Source: Alphaproteobacteria bacterium
GTDB lineage: Bacteria > Pseudomonadota > Alphaproteobacteria > UBA7985 > JAUIBT01
DNA length: 45,049 bases
Assembly (NCBI GenBank): GCA_030428565.1
Contig: JAUIDR010000024.1
Coordinates: 1 to 45,049, forward strand
Direction of reading: 5' to 3'
In this document: positions 7,664-17,644 of the stretch, one piece after another
How the letters are laid out: each line of letters begins with the position of its first letter
Position numbering within the stretch: position 1 is the stretch's first letter
Notes under the pieces: generated by a model
Database searches by the model: none
Told to the model about the DNA's origin: nothing
The model's input: the letters and a program-made list of their open reading frames with translations, nothing else
Made by a program: the position numbers and the translations under genes

Positions 7664-8953
7664 ATGGTTCAGATTATCGACCCCAAACTCAAAGATGCCG
7701 ATTATCAGCGGGCGATGACGCTGCGGCGGCGCAACAAGGGTAAGCGCTTCCAGGCCTGGGGTATCGCCGCGTTGGCGGTGGCTGGGCTCATGCTGGCGGC
7801 GCTGCTGTACTCGATTGTCTCAAACGGTGTGCGCGGTCTGATGGAAGATCGCATTACGGTCGAGGTCTATTTCGATCCTGAGAAGATCGACCCCCGCGAC
7901 AGCGGCGACCTGGCGGTCATGCGCATGTTTAACTTTGATACCCTGGTCTATCCAGTGCTCTACGAGGCCCTAGATATCAAAGCGCGCGGCCGCTCAGATC
8001 GCGATAAGCGCCGCAAGGTTAAGCAGCTCATCGGTCTTGGGGCGTCAAACCAGCTCCGCGAAATGATCGTGCGGCAGGTGGGCGTTGATCCCGTCACCGA
8101 AGATCCGATTTTGGTGTCCGGCGGGACCCAGCTCGGTGAGCGCGTCACGGTCGAATTGACTGCCCTGTCAACCGCGTCGAACCCCTATACCCAGACCTTG
8201 CGCGAGCTGGGCTATCTGAACACCCGCTTCAATGGCGACTTCTTTACCGGTGTGAACTCGAACGATCCTGGTTACTACGGCATTTTGGATGCTCTGGTCG
8301 GCTCGTTCTGGACGCTCTTGGTCTGTTTCTTGGCCTCTTTTCCGGTGGGCGTCTTGGCTGCGGTCTATCTGGAAGAATTTGCCCCGCGCAACCTGATTAC
8401 TGACTTTATCGAGGTCAATATCAACAACTTGGCCGCCGTTCCTTCGATCGTCTTCGGTCTGATGGGGGCCTTTGTCTTTATCTATGTGTTCGGCATGCCA
8501 GGTGGGACCGCGCTCGTCGGCGGCCTGGTGCTGTCGCTTTTGACCTTGCCGACGATCATCGTTGCCGCGCGCGCCGCCATCCGCTCTGTGCCGGGTTCGT
8601 ATCGTGAGGCGGCGCTTGGCCTGGGTGCTTCGCGCCAGCAAGCCATGTGGTCTTTTGTGCTGCCCTCGGCCATGCCGGGGATTATCACCGGTACAATCAT
8701 TGGCTTGGCGGGCGCTTTGGGCGAGACCGCGCCTTTGTTGTTCATTGGTATGGTGGGCTTCCAGTCCGGCATTCCGCTGACGCCGCTGGATGGGACGCCT
8801 TCGCTGGCGGTCGGGGTTTTCAACGCCTTCGGCTCGCAGTTCGACGAGCTGAAAAACCAACTTTCCAATTCGACCATTATCGTGCTGCTGGTCTTACTGA
8901 TGCTGTTGAACGGCACCGCGGCCTATCTGCGTTATCGCTCTGAAAAGAGCTAA
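7664..8953 (+). CDS. pstA: phosphate ABC transporter permease PstA
   Basis: A 429-residue permease, 10 bases after pstC. The N-terminus (about 1-200) has one membrane helix and a large soluble part resembling the DUF3333 extension of alphaproteobacterial PstA. The C-terminus is a five- to six-helix permease domain with VYLEEFAPRN, NNLAAVPSIVFGLMG, an EAA loop (REAALGLGASRQQAMW) and the GALGETAPLLF stretch typical of PstA. It pairs with PstC and is driven by PstB. No strong ribosome site is visible, so translation is probably coupled to pstC. Confidence 0.95.
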   Translation: MVQIIDPKLKDADYQRAMTLRRRNKGKRFQAWGIAALAVAGLMLAALLYSIVSNGVRGLMEDRITVEVYFDPEKIDPRDSGDLAVMRMFNFDTLVYPVLYEALDIKARGRSDRDKRRKVKQLIGLGASNQLREMIVRQVGVDPVTEDPILVSGGTQLGERVTVELTALSTASNPYTQTLRELGYLNTRFNGDFFTGVNSNDPGYYGILDALVGSFWTLLVCFLASFPVGVLAAVYLEEFAPRNLITDFIEVNINNLAAVPSIVFGLMGAFVFIYVFGMPGGTALVGGLVLSLLTLPTIIVAARAAIRSVPGSYREAALGLGASRQQAMWSFVLPSAMPGIITGTIIGLAGALGETAPLLFIGMVGFQSGIPLTPLDGTPSLAVGVFNAFGSQFDELKNQLSNSTIIVLLVLLMLLNGTAAYLRYRSEKS

Positions 8954-8971
8954 GAAGGGAACCGGAAATCC

Positions 8972-9763
8972 ATGTCTGAAGACCAAGTCCGTATGTCATG
9001 CCGGAACGTCAATGTTGCCTACAGCGGCAACTTGGCGATCAAGAACGTGTCGATGGATATCATGTCCAAGAAGGTGACGGCATTTATCGGCCCGTCGGGT
9101 TGCGGCAAGTCCACTTTTTTGCGCGCGCTGAACCGCATGAACGACACCGTTGATGGCTGCGAAGTCACGGGCGAGATCACGCTGGACGGCAACGACATTT
9201 ACGCCAAGGACATGGATACAGTGTTCTTGCGCCAATGGGTCGGCATGGTGTTTCAAAAACCCAATCCCTTCCCCAAGTCGATCTATGAAAACGTGGCCTA
9301 TGGCCCGCGCATCCACGGCTTGTTTCGCACCAAGTCAGAGTTGGACGATATCGTTGAGCAGTCGCTGATTGGTGCCGGCCTCTGGGATGAGGTCAAAGAC
9401 CGTTTGCGCAATCCGGGCACCGGCCTGTCGGGCGGCCAGCAACAGCGCTTGTGCATCGCGCGGGCAATTGCGGTCAATCCTGAGGTCATTTTGATGGACG
9501 AACCGGCGTCGGCCTTGGACCCCATCGCGACCCGCAAAATTGAAGAGTTGATCCACAAACTGGCGCAAAACTACACCATCGTCATTGTCACCCACTCTAT
9601 GGCGCAAGCCCAGCGTGTCGCAGACAAGACCGCCTTTTTCTATGCCGTGCCCTTGACCGAGCAGGACAATTCGAACCTGATCGAATTTGGCGACACCAAG
9701 CAGATCTTTGACAACCCCGTCGATGATCGCACGCGACAATACGTTGAAGGGGCCTTCGGTTAA
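8972..9763 (+). CDS. pstB: phosphate ABC transporter ATPase PstB
   Basis: A 263-residue ATPase of normal family length. Walker A is GPSGCGKST (40-48), the signature is LSGGQQQR (152-159), Walker B is VILMDEP (172-178), and the switch His208 lies in THS. The Q-loop reads [10 protein letters not shown], the PstB-specific form. It energises phosphate import through PstCA. It begins 18 bases after pstA with AGAAGGGA upstream. In most bacteria phoU follows pstB; here the next gene, 71 bases on, is phoB. Confidence 0.97.
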   Translation: MSEDQVRMSCRNVNVAYSGNLAIKNVSMDIMSKKVTAFIGPSGCGKSTFLRALNRMNDTVDGCEVTGEITLDGNDIYAKDMDTVFLRQWVGMVFQKPNPFPKSIYENVAYGPRIHGLFRTKSELDDIVEQSLIGAGLWDEVKDRLRNPGTGLSGGQQQRLCIARAIAVNPEVILMDEPASALDPIATRKIEELIHKLAQNYTIVIVTHSMAQAQRVADKTAFFYAVPLTEQDNSNLIEFGDTKQIFDNPVDDRTRQYVEGAFG

Positions 9764-9834
9764 CCGCCTTACCGCCACACCGATTTTCCGGCGCCGTCTT
9801 GACCCTGCCGTTTTGACCTCAGGAGTTTGCCGCT

Positions 9835-10602
9835 ATGCCTGCTGCAAAATCTTCTAACGACGATCCGATGCAAGCGGACACCGCCCGCCCCCTCGGCCAA
9901 GAGCGGCGTTCGTCGCGCGCCCCCAGCGTACTGATTGTCGAAGACGAGCGGGCGATTGCCGAACTAATCCGCTATAACCTGCAAAAAAACGGCTATCACT
10001 GCCAGGTCGTTCACGATGGCGATGAAGCTTTGCTGGCGGTCGAAGAGTTGGTCCCCGATCTGGTGCTGCTGGATTGGATGCTGCCCGAGGTCTCGGGTAT
10101 CGAAATCTGCCGTCGTCTGCGCGGACGAACGGCGACGCGCAATCTGCCCATCATCATGGTCACCGCCAGGGGTGAAGAGCAGGATTTGGTGCGCGGCCTT
10201 CGCGAAGGGGCCGACGACTATTTGCGCAAACCCTTCAGCGTCAATGAATTGATTGCACGGGTGGATGCCGCGCTGCGGCGAACCCGCGTTTCCCACCAGC
10301 TTCATGTGTTGGAGGTGGGCGATATCGTGCTGGATACCGAGGCGGTCACGGTCTTCCGCGCAGGCCAGCGCTTGCACCTAGCGCCGACAGAATTTCGCCT
10401 GCTGCAGGCCCTCATGCAGAGCCCAGGGCGCGTGCTGTCTCGTGACACTTTATTGAGCCGGGTCTGGGGTCTGGAGAGCGACGTTGAAGCACGCACGGTC
10501 GATGTGCATGTGCGCCGCTTACGCAAGGTTCTGAACGCGGGTGAGCAGCCGGATTATATCCGAACCGTGCGCGGCGTGGGCTATTCGATCGAGCGGGATT
10601 AG
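9835..10602 (+). CDS. phoB: phosphate regulon response regulator PhoB
   Basis: A 255-residue OmpR-family activator. After a hydrophilic N-terminal extension of about 30 residues comes the receiver, with VEDE at 35-38, phospho-acceptor Asp80 (LVLLDWMLPEVSG) and Lys132 (RKPF). The winged helix is canonical for PhoB: LAPTEFRLL, SRVWG, ARTVDVHVRRLRKVL and IRTVRGVGYS. When phosphorylated it should bind the Pho boxes in this island. The ATG at 9835 has CAGGAG about 9 bases upstream; ATG 9868 is a weaker alternative. It closes the pstCAB operon, while the kinase gene lies in the opposite arm. Confidence 0.94.
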   Translation: MPAAKSSNDDPMQADTARPLGQERRSSRAPSVLIVEDERAIAELIRYNLQKNGYHCQVVHDGDEALLAVEELVPDLVLLDWMLPEVSGIEICRRLRGRTATRNLPIIMVTARGEEQDLVRGLREGADDYLRKPFSVNELIARVDAALRRTRVSHQLHVLEVGDIVLDTEAVTVFRAGQRLHLAPTEFRLLQALMQSPGRVLSRDTLLSRVWGLESDVEARTVDVHVRRLRKVLNAGEQPDYIRTVRGVGYSIERD

Positions 10603-10623
10603 ACGAAAGCCGCGGCCAAAGAT

Positions 10624-10740
10624 GGCGGCCCAGACAGGAGGCCCAGACAGGCGGCCCAGACAGGAGGCCCGGAAAGGCGACCCGGAAAGGCGGCCCAGAC
10701 AGGCGACCCGGAAAGGCGACCCGGAAAGGCGGCTTGCGGG
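10624..10740. repeat. tandem repeat, 13 bp x about 8.5
   Basis: Head-to-tail 13-bp units of the type GGCGGCCCAGACA, with variants GGAGGCCCAGACA, GGAGGCCCGGAAA and GGCGACCCGGAAA. Units start at 10624 and every 13 bases to 10715, with a decayed copy at 10728. It fills most of the gap between phoB and miaA. The unit is not a multiple of three and no gene covers it. Confidence 0.92.
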
Positions 10741-10768
10741 GCGTGGTGTTTGGCTTTAGGTCTGGGGC

Positions 10769-11701
10769 ATGACCCGGGCAACTTCATCCCCTTCAATTCC
10801 AGTCTTGATGGGCCCCACCGCCAGCGGCAAGACGGCGGTGTCGATCCAGCTCGCCCAGGCGCTGGGGGCGGAAATTATCAACGCCGACAGCATGCAGATC
10901 TATGCCGATTTGCGCACCATCACCGCGCGTCCCGAGCCGGATGAAGAGGCGCAGGTGCCCCATCATCTGTTTGGCATCTTGGATGCAAGCGATGTTTGCA
11001 GTGCCCAGCGCTGGGTTGACCTTGCGCGCGCCTGCATCGCGGACATTGAAGCGCGGGGACGGCGGGCGCTCATCGTCGGCGGCACCGGCTTTTACATTCG
11101 CGCGATGACCGAGGGGCTGGACGCGATACCGGAAATATCAGCGGACGTTCGCCACAAGGTGCGCGATCTTTCCAGCGACAATGCTTACGCCATGTTGGCC
11201 GCGGCTGACCCTGTCATGGCGGCGCGCTTGGCCCCGCGTGACGGCCAAAGGGTGCGGCGCGCGCTTGAAGTCCTGCGCCAGACCGGGCGCTCTCTGGCCG
11301 ATTTTCAGACCGGCCAAGCGATGGGACTAGATCGCGATTTTCGCCTCTTCAAGCTCTTGCCGGACCGCCAGGCCCTCTATGATCGTTGTGATTTGCGCTT
11401 GGCGCGCATGTGGCCCACCGCCATCGCCGAAGTCGAAGCCTACCTGTCGCGTGACCCGCATCCCGACTGGCCGTTGACCAAAGCCATCGGCGTGCCGCAG
11501 ATCGCGGACTATCTGGCCGGATGCCTGACCTGCGACCAAGCGTTGCAAGCCGCGCAGCAAAAGACCCGCAATTATGCCAAGCGCCAACTGACCTGGCTGC
11601 GGAATCAGCACGAAAGCGCAAGAAATATTACGTTTTCTTATAATGGTGAGCAATATATGCAAAGTACGGTCGATTTCATGATGGCAAATCTTACAGATTG
11701 A
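10769..11701 (+). CDS. miaA: tRNA dimethylallyltransferase MiaA
   Basis: A 310-residue enzyme that adds the dimethylallyl group to the N6 of A37 in tRNAs reading UNN codons. The P-loop is GPTASGKT (15-22). The catalytic and substrate region INADSMQIYADL follows at 37-48, then GGTGFYIRAM near 103. The tRNA-binding tail has KTRNYAKRQLTWLRNQ. Length is normal. It is followed by the ilv genes, an order found in several alphaproteobacteria. The upstream gap is almost entirely the 13-bp minisatellite, so its promoter is unclear. Confidence 0.96.
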   Translation: MTRATSSPSIPVLMGPTASGKTAVSIQLAQALGAEIINADSMQIYADLRTITARPEPDEEAQVPHHLFGILDASDVCSAQRWVDLARACIADIEARGRRALIVGGTGFYIRAMTEGLDAIPEISADVRHKVRDLSSDNAYAMLAAADPVMAARLAPRDGQRVRRALEVLRQTGRSLADFQTGQAMGLDRDFRLFKLLPDRQALYDRCDLRLARMWPTAIAEVEAYLSRDPHPDWPLTKAIGVPQIADYLAGCLTCDQALQAAQQKTRNYAKRQLTWLRNQHESARNITFSYNGEQYMQSTVDFMMANLTD

Positions 11702-11743
11702 GGCTTGACGCGTCTCCAGACTCGCTTTAGTAGGTATAGCAAC

Positions 11744-11787
11744 AGGTCTGAATGCTAGGTGAAGTATGTCGTCTAGTCGTCAGACCT
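11744..11787 (+). promoter_or_regulatory. inverted repeat in the ilvB leader
   Basis: A perfect 8-base inverted repeat (AGGTCTGA 11744-11751, TCAGACCT 11780-11787) with a 28-base loop, followed by ATTTT. It could be a weak terminator for miaA or part of an attenuation structure for ilvB, because it overlaps the candidate leader peptide at 11752. Its role is undecided. Confidence 0.4.
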
Positions 11788-11802
11788 ATTTTCATGTCAT
11801 GA
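11752..11802 (+). CDS. candidate ilv leader peptide, 16 aa
   Basis: A short ATG-to-TGA frame reading MLGEVCRLVVRPIFMS, 59 bases before the ilvB start. Six of sixteen residues are Leu, Val or Ile, including an LVV run. That is the kind of composition used by leader peptides that sense branched-chain aminoacyl-tRNA. It sits inside the inverted repeat 11744-11787. The ribosome site is weak and no clear downstream terminator with a U-tract was found, so it remains a candidate. Confidence 0.3.
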   Translation: MLGEVCRLVVRPIFMS

Positions 11803-11860
11803 GATTTCTGAGCTCTTCTGGTCCCATTTTTGTACCAGCGGGCTTTTAGCGATAGATACG

Positions 11861-13678
11861 ATGGAGAAGGCTGTGCAGAGCGCACAAGCAACGAATAGCG
11901 AGCAACAGCTCTTGGACGAGCCGCGATGCGGCGCGCGCATTATCATTGATTGTTTGCAAGAGCAGGGCGTGGACGTCATTTTCGGCTACCCTGGGGGAGC
12001 CGTGCTCCCGCTCTACGACGAGATTTTCAAGCAAAACCAAATTCGTCACATCCTGGTGCGCCACGAGCAAGCCGCAGTACACGCCGCTGAGGGCTATGCG
12101 CGCTCGACCGGTAAGGTGGGTGTGGTGCTCGTGACGTCAGGCCCGGGCGCTACCAACGCCGTCACCGGCCTGACCGACGCCTTGATGGACTCGATTCCCG
12201 TCGTCTGCCTGACCGGCCAGGTGCCCAGCTATATGATCGGCAACGACGCCTTCCAAGAGGCTGACACCACCGGCATTACGCGCCCTTGCAGCAAGCACAA
12301 TTACCTTGTCGATCGCGTCGATCAGCTCAGCGAGAAAATCCACGAGGCCTTTGATGTCGCCCGCAATGGACGCCCTGGCCCCGTCGTCGTCGATTTGCCC
12401 AAAGATGTGCAGATGGCCGAGACCCGCGTTTACAAGTCCAAGGAGCAGGTCAACCGCCGGTCCTTCCAGGTCGTGACGCAACCAGCCGCCAGCGGCATTG
12501 AAGAGGCCATCGAGGCACTGTCGAAAGCCAAGCGTCCGATCATCTATGCAGGCGGCGGTGTGATTAACTCGGGCCCGCAAGCGGCGATGGCTCTGCGCCA
12601 GTTTGCCAAAATGACCGGTATGCCCGTCACGCAAACCCTGATGGCACTGGGGGCCTTCCCGGCCAGCAACGAGCAGTTCTTGGGCATGCTGGGCATGCAC
12701 GGCACCTATGAAGCCAATCTGGCCATGTATAATTGCGACGTCATGCTGAACATCGGCGCCCGATTTGACGACCGCATTACCGGCAAGTTGGACGAGTTCT
12801 CCCCCAACTCAACCAAGATTCACTGTGATATCGACCCCTCGTCGATCAACAAATCGGTCATGGTTGACATCCCGGTCATTGGCGATGCCGGTGAGATCCT
12901 CAACGCGCTAATTGCGGCCTGGAAGTCGGGCAGCCATAGCCTAGACGCCACAGCGATGAAGAAGTGGTGGGCGCAGATTGATGCCTGGCGTTCGCGCGAT
13001 TGCTTGGCCTTCAACCAGCCCAGCGGCGAGGCCGAAATTCGGCCTCAGCACGCGATTAAGCGCTTAAACGAGGCGCTCAAGGGCAAAGATTACTACATCT
13101 CGACCGAGGTCGGCCAGCACCAGATGTGGGCGGCCCAGTACCTGGACTTTGAAGAGCCCAATCGTTGGCTAACGTCGGGTGGGCTGGGGACCATGGGCTA
13201 CGGCCTGCCAGCGGCGGTCGGCGCGCAGATCGCCCATCCTGAGAGCTTGTGTATCGACGTAGCCGGTGAAGCCTCGATCTTGATGAATATTCAAGAGCTG
13301 TCGACCGTCATGCAGTACCGTTTGCCGGTCAAAGTCTTCATCTTGAACAATCAGTGGATGGGCATGGTGCGCCAGTGGCAAGAGCTGCTGCACGGCGAAC
13401 GCTACTCAGAGTCCTATACCGATTCCTTGCCTAATTTCGTCAAGTTGGCCGAAGCCTTCGGCGGCAAGGGTATCCGCATCACCAAAGAGAGCGAATTGGA
13501 TCAAGCCATCGCCGATATGATGGCGTATGACGGTCCGGTTGTGGTGGATTGCTGCGTGGTGCGCAACGAGAATTGCTTCCCCATGATCCCGTCGGGCAAG
13601 CCGCACTATGACATGATCCTGAACGACGAAGACAAAGCCGCCAAGCCGATCGAAGGCGCTGGCCGCAACATGGTATAG
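11861..13678 (+). CDS. ilvB: acetolactate synthase large subunit
   Basis: A 605-residue thiamine-diphosphate enzyme for the first common step of valine, leucine and isoleucine synthesis. The N-terminal domain has GYPGGAVLPLYDEI and the catalytic Glu in RHEQAAVHAAEGYAR (Glu69). The central FAD-type domain has NIGARFDDRITGKL. The C-terminal TPP domain has GGLGTMGYGLPAA, AGEAS in place of the GDAS/GDGS motif, and NNQWMGMVRQWQ. The AGEAS form is, to my knowledge, common in alphaproteobacteria. The ribosome site before ATG 11861 is weak. It is followed by ilvH after 11 bases. Confidence 0.96.
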   Translation: MEKAVQSAQATNSEQQLLDEPRCGARIIIDCLQEQGVDVIFGYPGGAVLPLYDEIFKQNQIRHILVRHEQAAVHAAEGYARSTGKVGVVLVTSGPGATNAVTGLTDALMDSIPVVCLTGQVPSYMIGNDAFQEADTTGITRPCSKHNYLVDRVDQLSEKIHEAFDVARNGRPGPVVVDLPKDVQMAETRVYKSKEQVNRRSFQVVTQPAASGIEEAIEALSKAKRPIIYAGGGVINSGPQAAMALRQFAKMTGMPVTQTLMALGAFPASNEQFLGMLGMHGTYEANLAMYNCDVMLNIGARFDDRITGKLDEFSPNSTKIHCDIDPSSINKSVMVDIPVIGDAGEILNALIAAWKSGSHSLDATAMKKWWAQIDAWRSRDCLAFNQPSGEAEIRPQHAIKRLNEALKGKDYYISTEVGQHQMWAAQYLDFEEPNRWLTSGGLGTMGYGLPAAVGAQIAHPESLCIDVAGEASILMNIQELSTVMQYRLPVKVFILNNQWMGMVRQWQELLHGERYSESYTDSLPNFVKLAEAFGGKGIRITKESELDQAIADMMAYDGPVVVDCCVVRNENCFPMIPSGKPHYDMILNDEDKAAKPIEGAGRNMV

Positions 13679-13689
13679 GGGCAATCGGT

Positions 13690-14196
13690 ATGACTACAGA
13701 ACAACGCACCTTTGCCGTCTTGGTCGACAACGAGCCGGGCGTTCTGGCCCGGGTCGTCGGCTTGTTTGCTGGTCGTGGCTATAATATTTCCTCGCTGACC
13801 GTGACCGAAGTCGATCACGAATTGGGTCTGTCGCGTATTACCCTTGAGACGTCGGGCACACCGATTGTGCTGGAGCATGTTAAGAACCTGCTGCAACGCT
13901 TGGTTCCGGTCCACAGTGTCGCCGACTTGACCAGCTTTGGCCCGTCCGTGCGCCGCGAATTGGCCTTGCTGAAGGTCAGCGGCGTGGACAAGAACCGGGT
14001 CGAGAGCCTGCGGATCGCCGACATCTTCAAGGCCGAGGTGGTCGATGCGGGCTTGGAGCACTTCATTTTTCAAATTCACGGCGAACCCGAGCACATCGAC
14101 CGTTTTGTGGACCTGATGCGCCAGCTTGGCATGGTCGATATCTCCCGCACAGGGGTCGCAGCCATCTCACGCGGGCCGGAGGTCTTGCTCAAGTAA
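13690..14196 (+). CDS. ilvH: acetolactate synthase small (regulatory) subunit
   Basis: A 168-residue regulatory partner of IlvB. An ACT domain fills residues 5-80 (VDNEPGVLARVVGLFAGRGYNISSLTV) and the C-terminal domain the rest. In this family the ACT domains bind valine at their interface and confer feedback inhibition on the large subunit. Length and motifs are typical for the long IlvH/IlvN type. It is coupled to ilvB, and ilvC follows after a 246-base gap. Confidence 0.96.
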   Translation: MTTEQRTFAVLVDNEPGVLARVVGLFAGRGYNISSLTVTEVDHELGLSRITLETSGTPIVLEHVKNLLQRLVPVHSVADLTSFGPSVRRELALLKVSGVDKNRVESLRIADIFKAEVVDAGLEHFIFQIHGEPEHIDRFVDLMRQLGMVDISRTGVAAISRGPEVLLK

Positions 14197-14430
14197 TGCC
14201 CCTTTCGCCCGCCCGGCGTTTCGGCGCTGCGGCGGGCAAAAATGCCGAGTTGGCGGTCGATTGGACGAACAAAGCCGTGCTTTTGGACAAAATCGACCCC
14301 TCGAGCCTTGCTGGAGCGCGGAATCTTACCGCTGGGCTATTGACCCGCCGCGCTAAACCCGCTTCAAGCAGCGCAAGGTTTATCCGCCAAGTTGGCGCTT
14401 CCGTACATATCATCGAAATCCTAACCTTAA

Positions 14431-15453
<1,023 letters not shown>

Positions 15454-15541
15454 GGCAAGGGCCGTATAGCGGCTTTGTCTCAAGGATATCTAGGCCTGGT
15501 GAGCTGACCTTCAAATGGGGCTGGCTCAAACTGTCCAGAAA

Positions 15542-15578
15542 AAGAAAACCCTCTGAGTTTGGCTCAGAGGGTTTTCTT
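15542..15578. terminator. bidirectional terminator, ilvC and degP
   Basis: A perfect 16-base stem (15542-15557 with 15563-15578) with a 5-base loop TTTGG. The stem base is AAGAAAA on one side and TTTTCTT on the other, giving a U-rich end on both strands. It lies between the convergent ilvC (ends 15453) and the protease gene (ends 15643), so it can stop both transcripts. Confidence 0.93.
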
Positions 15579-15642
15579 GTTGGAAGGCAGGGTCAAGGCG
15601 AGCCAGTGGCTGCCTCGTCTCGACCGGCTGCAAGGGCCGGGA

Positions 15643-17172
15643 TTAATCCAACTCGACCGCCATCCAGGTATAGCGGCCATCGCGATAGACCGACAGCGCG
15701 ACGATGTTGAAGCCTTCGTCTTCAACTTTCTTGAACAGCTCTAAGACCTCTTCGGGGCTGTTGACCTGGGTGTCGTTGACTTCGGCAATGACATCACCGC
15801 GGCGCAAGCCCTTGCGCGCGAAGTTGGAGCTGGTGTCCACATCCTCGACCCGCACACCGGCATCGTCGGGCTTCAGTCCCAGCTCACGGCGCTGGTCCAA
15901 GGTCAAGGTCTCCAGGATCAAGCCATATTCTGCCAGGGCGCGATTGGCGTCTTTGCCGGCCTCGGGCGTTTCCTGGCCCATGTTGGCGGCGACCACTTCT
16001 TCATCCAGTTCGCCTACGGTGACGGTAACGGCTTGTTCTTGGCGGTTGCGCCACAGCTTCACGGTCACTGAATCGCCGACGGGCGTTTGAGCAACGGCCA
16101 GGGGCAGGGCGCGGTGTATCGTTATGTCGATATCTCCCCAGGTCAGGATCACGTCGCCGGGCTCAATGCCTGCCAGCTCAGCTGGGGAATCGGGGACGAC
16201 CGAATTGACAACAGCGCCTTGGGTATCATTGAGGCCAACCGCTGAGGCGGTCGCAGCATCGACCGGGCCAAAGCGCACGCCCAACCATCCACGGCGCACG
16301 CGGCCTTCGTCGGCGAGCTGTTCAATGATGGAGCGGGCCAGGTCAGACGGAATGGCAAAGCCAACACCAACCGAACCGCCAGAAGGAGAGAAAATCGCGG
16401 TATTCACACCGATCACTTCGCCCGCCAGGTTAAAAGACGGGCCGCCCGAGTTGCCTCGGTTGATCGACGCGTCGGTTTGAATGAAGGAGTCATAGGGGCC
16501 AGCATTGATGTTGCGCGACTTGGCCGACACGATGCCCGCTGTCACGGTATTGCCGAGCCCGAAGGGATTACCGATGGCCATCATCCAATCGCCGACCCGC
16601 AACGAATCGGAGCTGCCCCACTTGGCGGCCTGTAAAGGGTGGCCCTTGGGATCAATGCGCAGCAAAGCCAGATCGGTGCGCGGATCGCGCCCAACAACCT
16701 CGGCTGAAAATTCGGTGTCGTCGTGCAGCGTGACGGTCACCTCAGTGGCATCGTCGATGACGTGGTTATTGGTGACGATCAGACCGCTAGCATCGATGAT
16801 GAAGCCCGAACCCAGCGAGGTCGCCCGACGCTCACGCTTGCGCGGGAAGGGCGAATTGTCGGGCGATTGACCGCGCCGCTCAAAGAAGTCGCGGAAAAAG
16901 TCGAACTCGGGTGAGCTGGGGCTATTGGTCTGCAGACTGGTTGAGGAGACGTTGACCACAGTCGGCAGGAGTTGGTCGGCCAAATCGGCAAAGCTGTCGG
17001 GGGCGGAGCGTGCAGCGGCTTGTTGCGCGGACAACAGCACCAAGGCCAGGGCCAGCAGCCCACCGAGGGTCTGGACGAGGCGCTGGCGCATCAAGCTAGC
17101 GGTGGCAACAGCGCTTGCTGCCTCTGCCTGTGGCCGTTTTGCTCTGCTGGGGAGTACGGACAAGGGTGTCAT
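15643..17172 (-). CDS. HtrA/DegP-type periplasmic serine protease
   Basis: A 509-residue protein. After a charged N-terminal stretch, residues 33-54 form a signal peptide or anchor. The trypsin-like domain has the full triad: His137 (TNNHVID), Asp167 (RTDLALLRI) and Ser242 (INRGNSGGP). Two PDZ domains follow (about 285-375 and 410-505). The family degrades or refolds damaged envelope proteins. A Q-linker-like stretch (75-120, rich in Ser, Pro and Arg) precedes the catalytic core, as in DegP. The ATG at 17172 has AAGGAT 7-8 bases upstream; ATG at residue 28 is an alternative. DegP and DegQ cannot be told apart with certainty. Confidence 0.93.
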   Translation of the reverse strand: MTPLSVLPSRAKRPQAEAASAVATASLMRQRLVQTLGGLLALALVLLSAQQAAARSAPDSFADLADQLLPTVVNVSSTSLQTNSPSSPEFDFFRDFFERRGQSPDNSPFPRKRERRATSLGSGFIIDASGLIVTNNHVIDDATEVTVTLHDDTEFSAEVVGRDPRTDLALLRIDPKGHPLQAAKWGSSDSLRVGDWMMAIGNPFGLGNTVTAGIVSAKSRNINAGPYDSFIQTDASINRGNSGGPSFNLAGEVIGVNTAIFSPSGGSVGVGFAIPSDLARSIIEQLADEGRVRRGWLGVRFGPVDAATASAVGLNDTQGAVVNSVVPDSPAELAGIEPGDVILTWGDIDITIHRALPLAVAQTPVGDSVTVKLWRNRQEQAVTVTVGELDEEVVAANMGQETPEAGKDANRALAEYGLILETLTLDQRRELGLKPDDAGVRVEDVDTSSNFARKGLRRGDVIAEVNDTQVNSPEEVLELFKKVEDEGFNIVALSVYRDGRYTWMAVELD

Positions 17173-17644
17173 TATGCGTATCCTTTATGGTTTAGCATGT
17201 TCTTTATCACGTCGGACGGTAGTTTTCGCCGTCGTTTTGAAGCGAGGCTCGTTTGGACCGCTAACGCCCTATATCGGTCTTCCGTCCAGGCCCGACAAGC
17301 TCACAAGAGCGTGCAGAGCTAGAGACCAACTGGGGCGCAGCCAAGATCGCAACGCGGGTCACAGTCTTTCCTTGACGGCAGGCTCCATGTTTTCAAAAAA
17401 AGCGGCAGGACTTTGGCTAAGGTTTGGTGCAATCTTCCCGATACTGAGCTAAGCAGGGGTCAAGGCGTCAACTAGCCAAAGTGTGAAGGCCAGTGAAGGC
17501 CAGTGAAGGCCAGTGAAAGCCAACGGGATAGCGCCCTTGGGCGGCGGTATGGTCGGATCTGCGTTCCGCGAGGCCCGGATCTGACCCACAATGATAAGGC
17601 AGCCCCGCAAGGCTGGGCTGAGCAACGGACAACGAAACGAAGCG
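17173..17644. other. divergent intergenic region, protease / sugar dehydratase
   Basis: About 470 bases between two divergent genes. It must hold both promoters, but none could be assigned. The notable feature is the 10-bp tandem repeat at 17483-17522. No convincing gene was seen. Confidence 0.5.
17483..17522. repeat. tandem repeat, 10 bp x 4
   Basis: Four copies of GTGAAGGCCA at 17483, 17493, 17503 and 17513, the last with one change. It lies about 125 bases upstream of the sugar dehydratase start. The unit is not a multiple of three. Confidence 0.93.

Noticed and set aside
8168-8860. Long minus-strand frame inside pstA
   Set aside because: It lies antisense to a well-identified permease gene and lacks protein-like character.
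14207-14237. Hairpin GCCCGCC / GGCGGGC after ilvH as an intrinsic terminator
   Set aside because: It is followed by A residues on the coding strand, with no T run, so it does not fit an intrinsic terminator in either direction.
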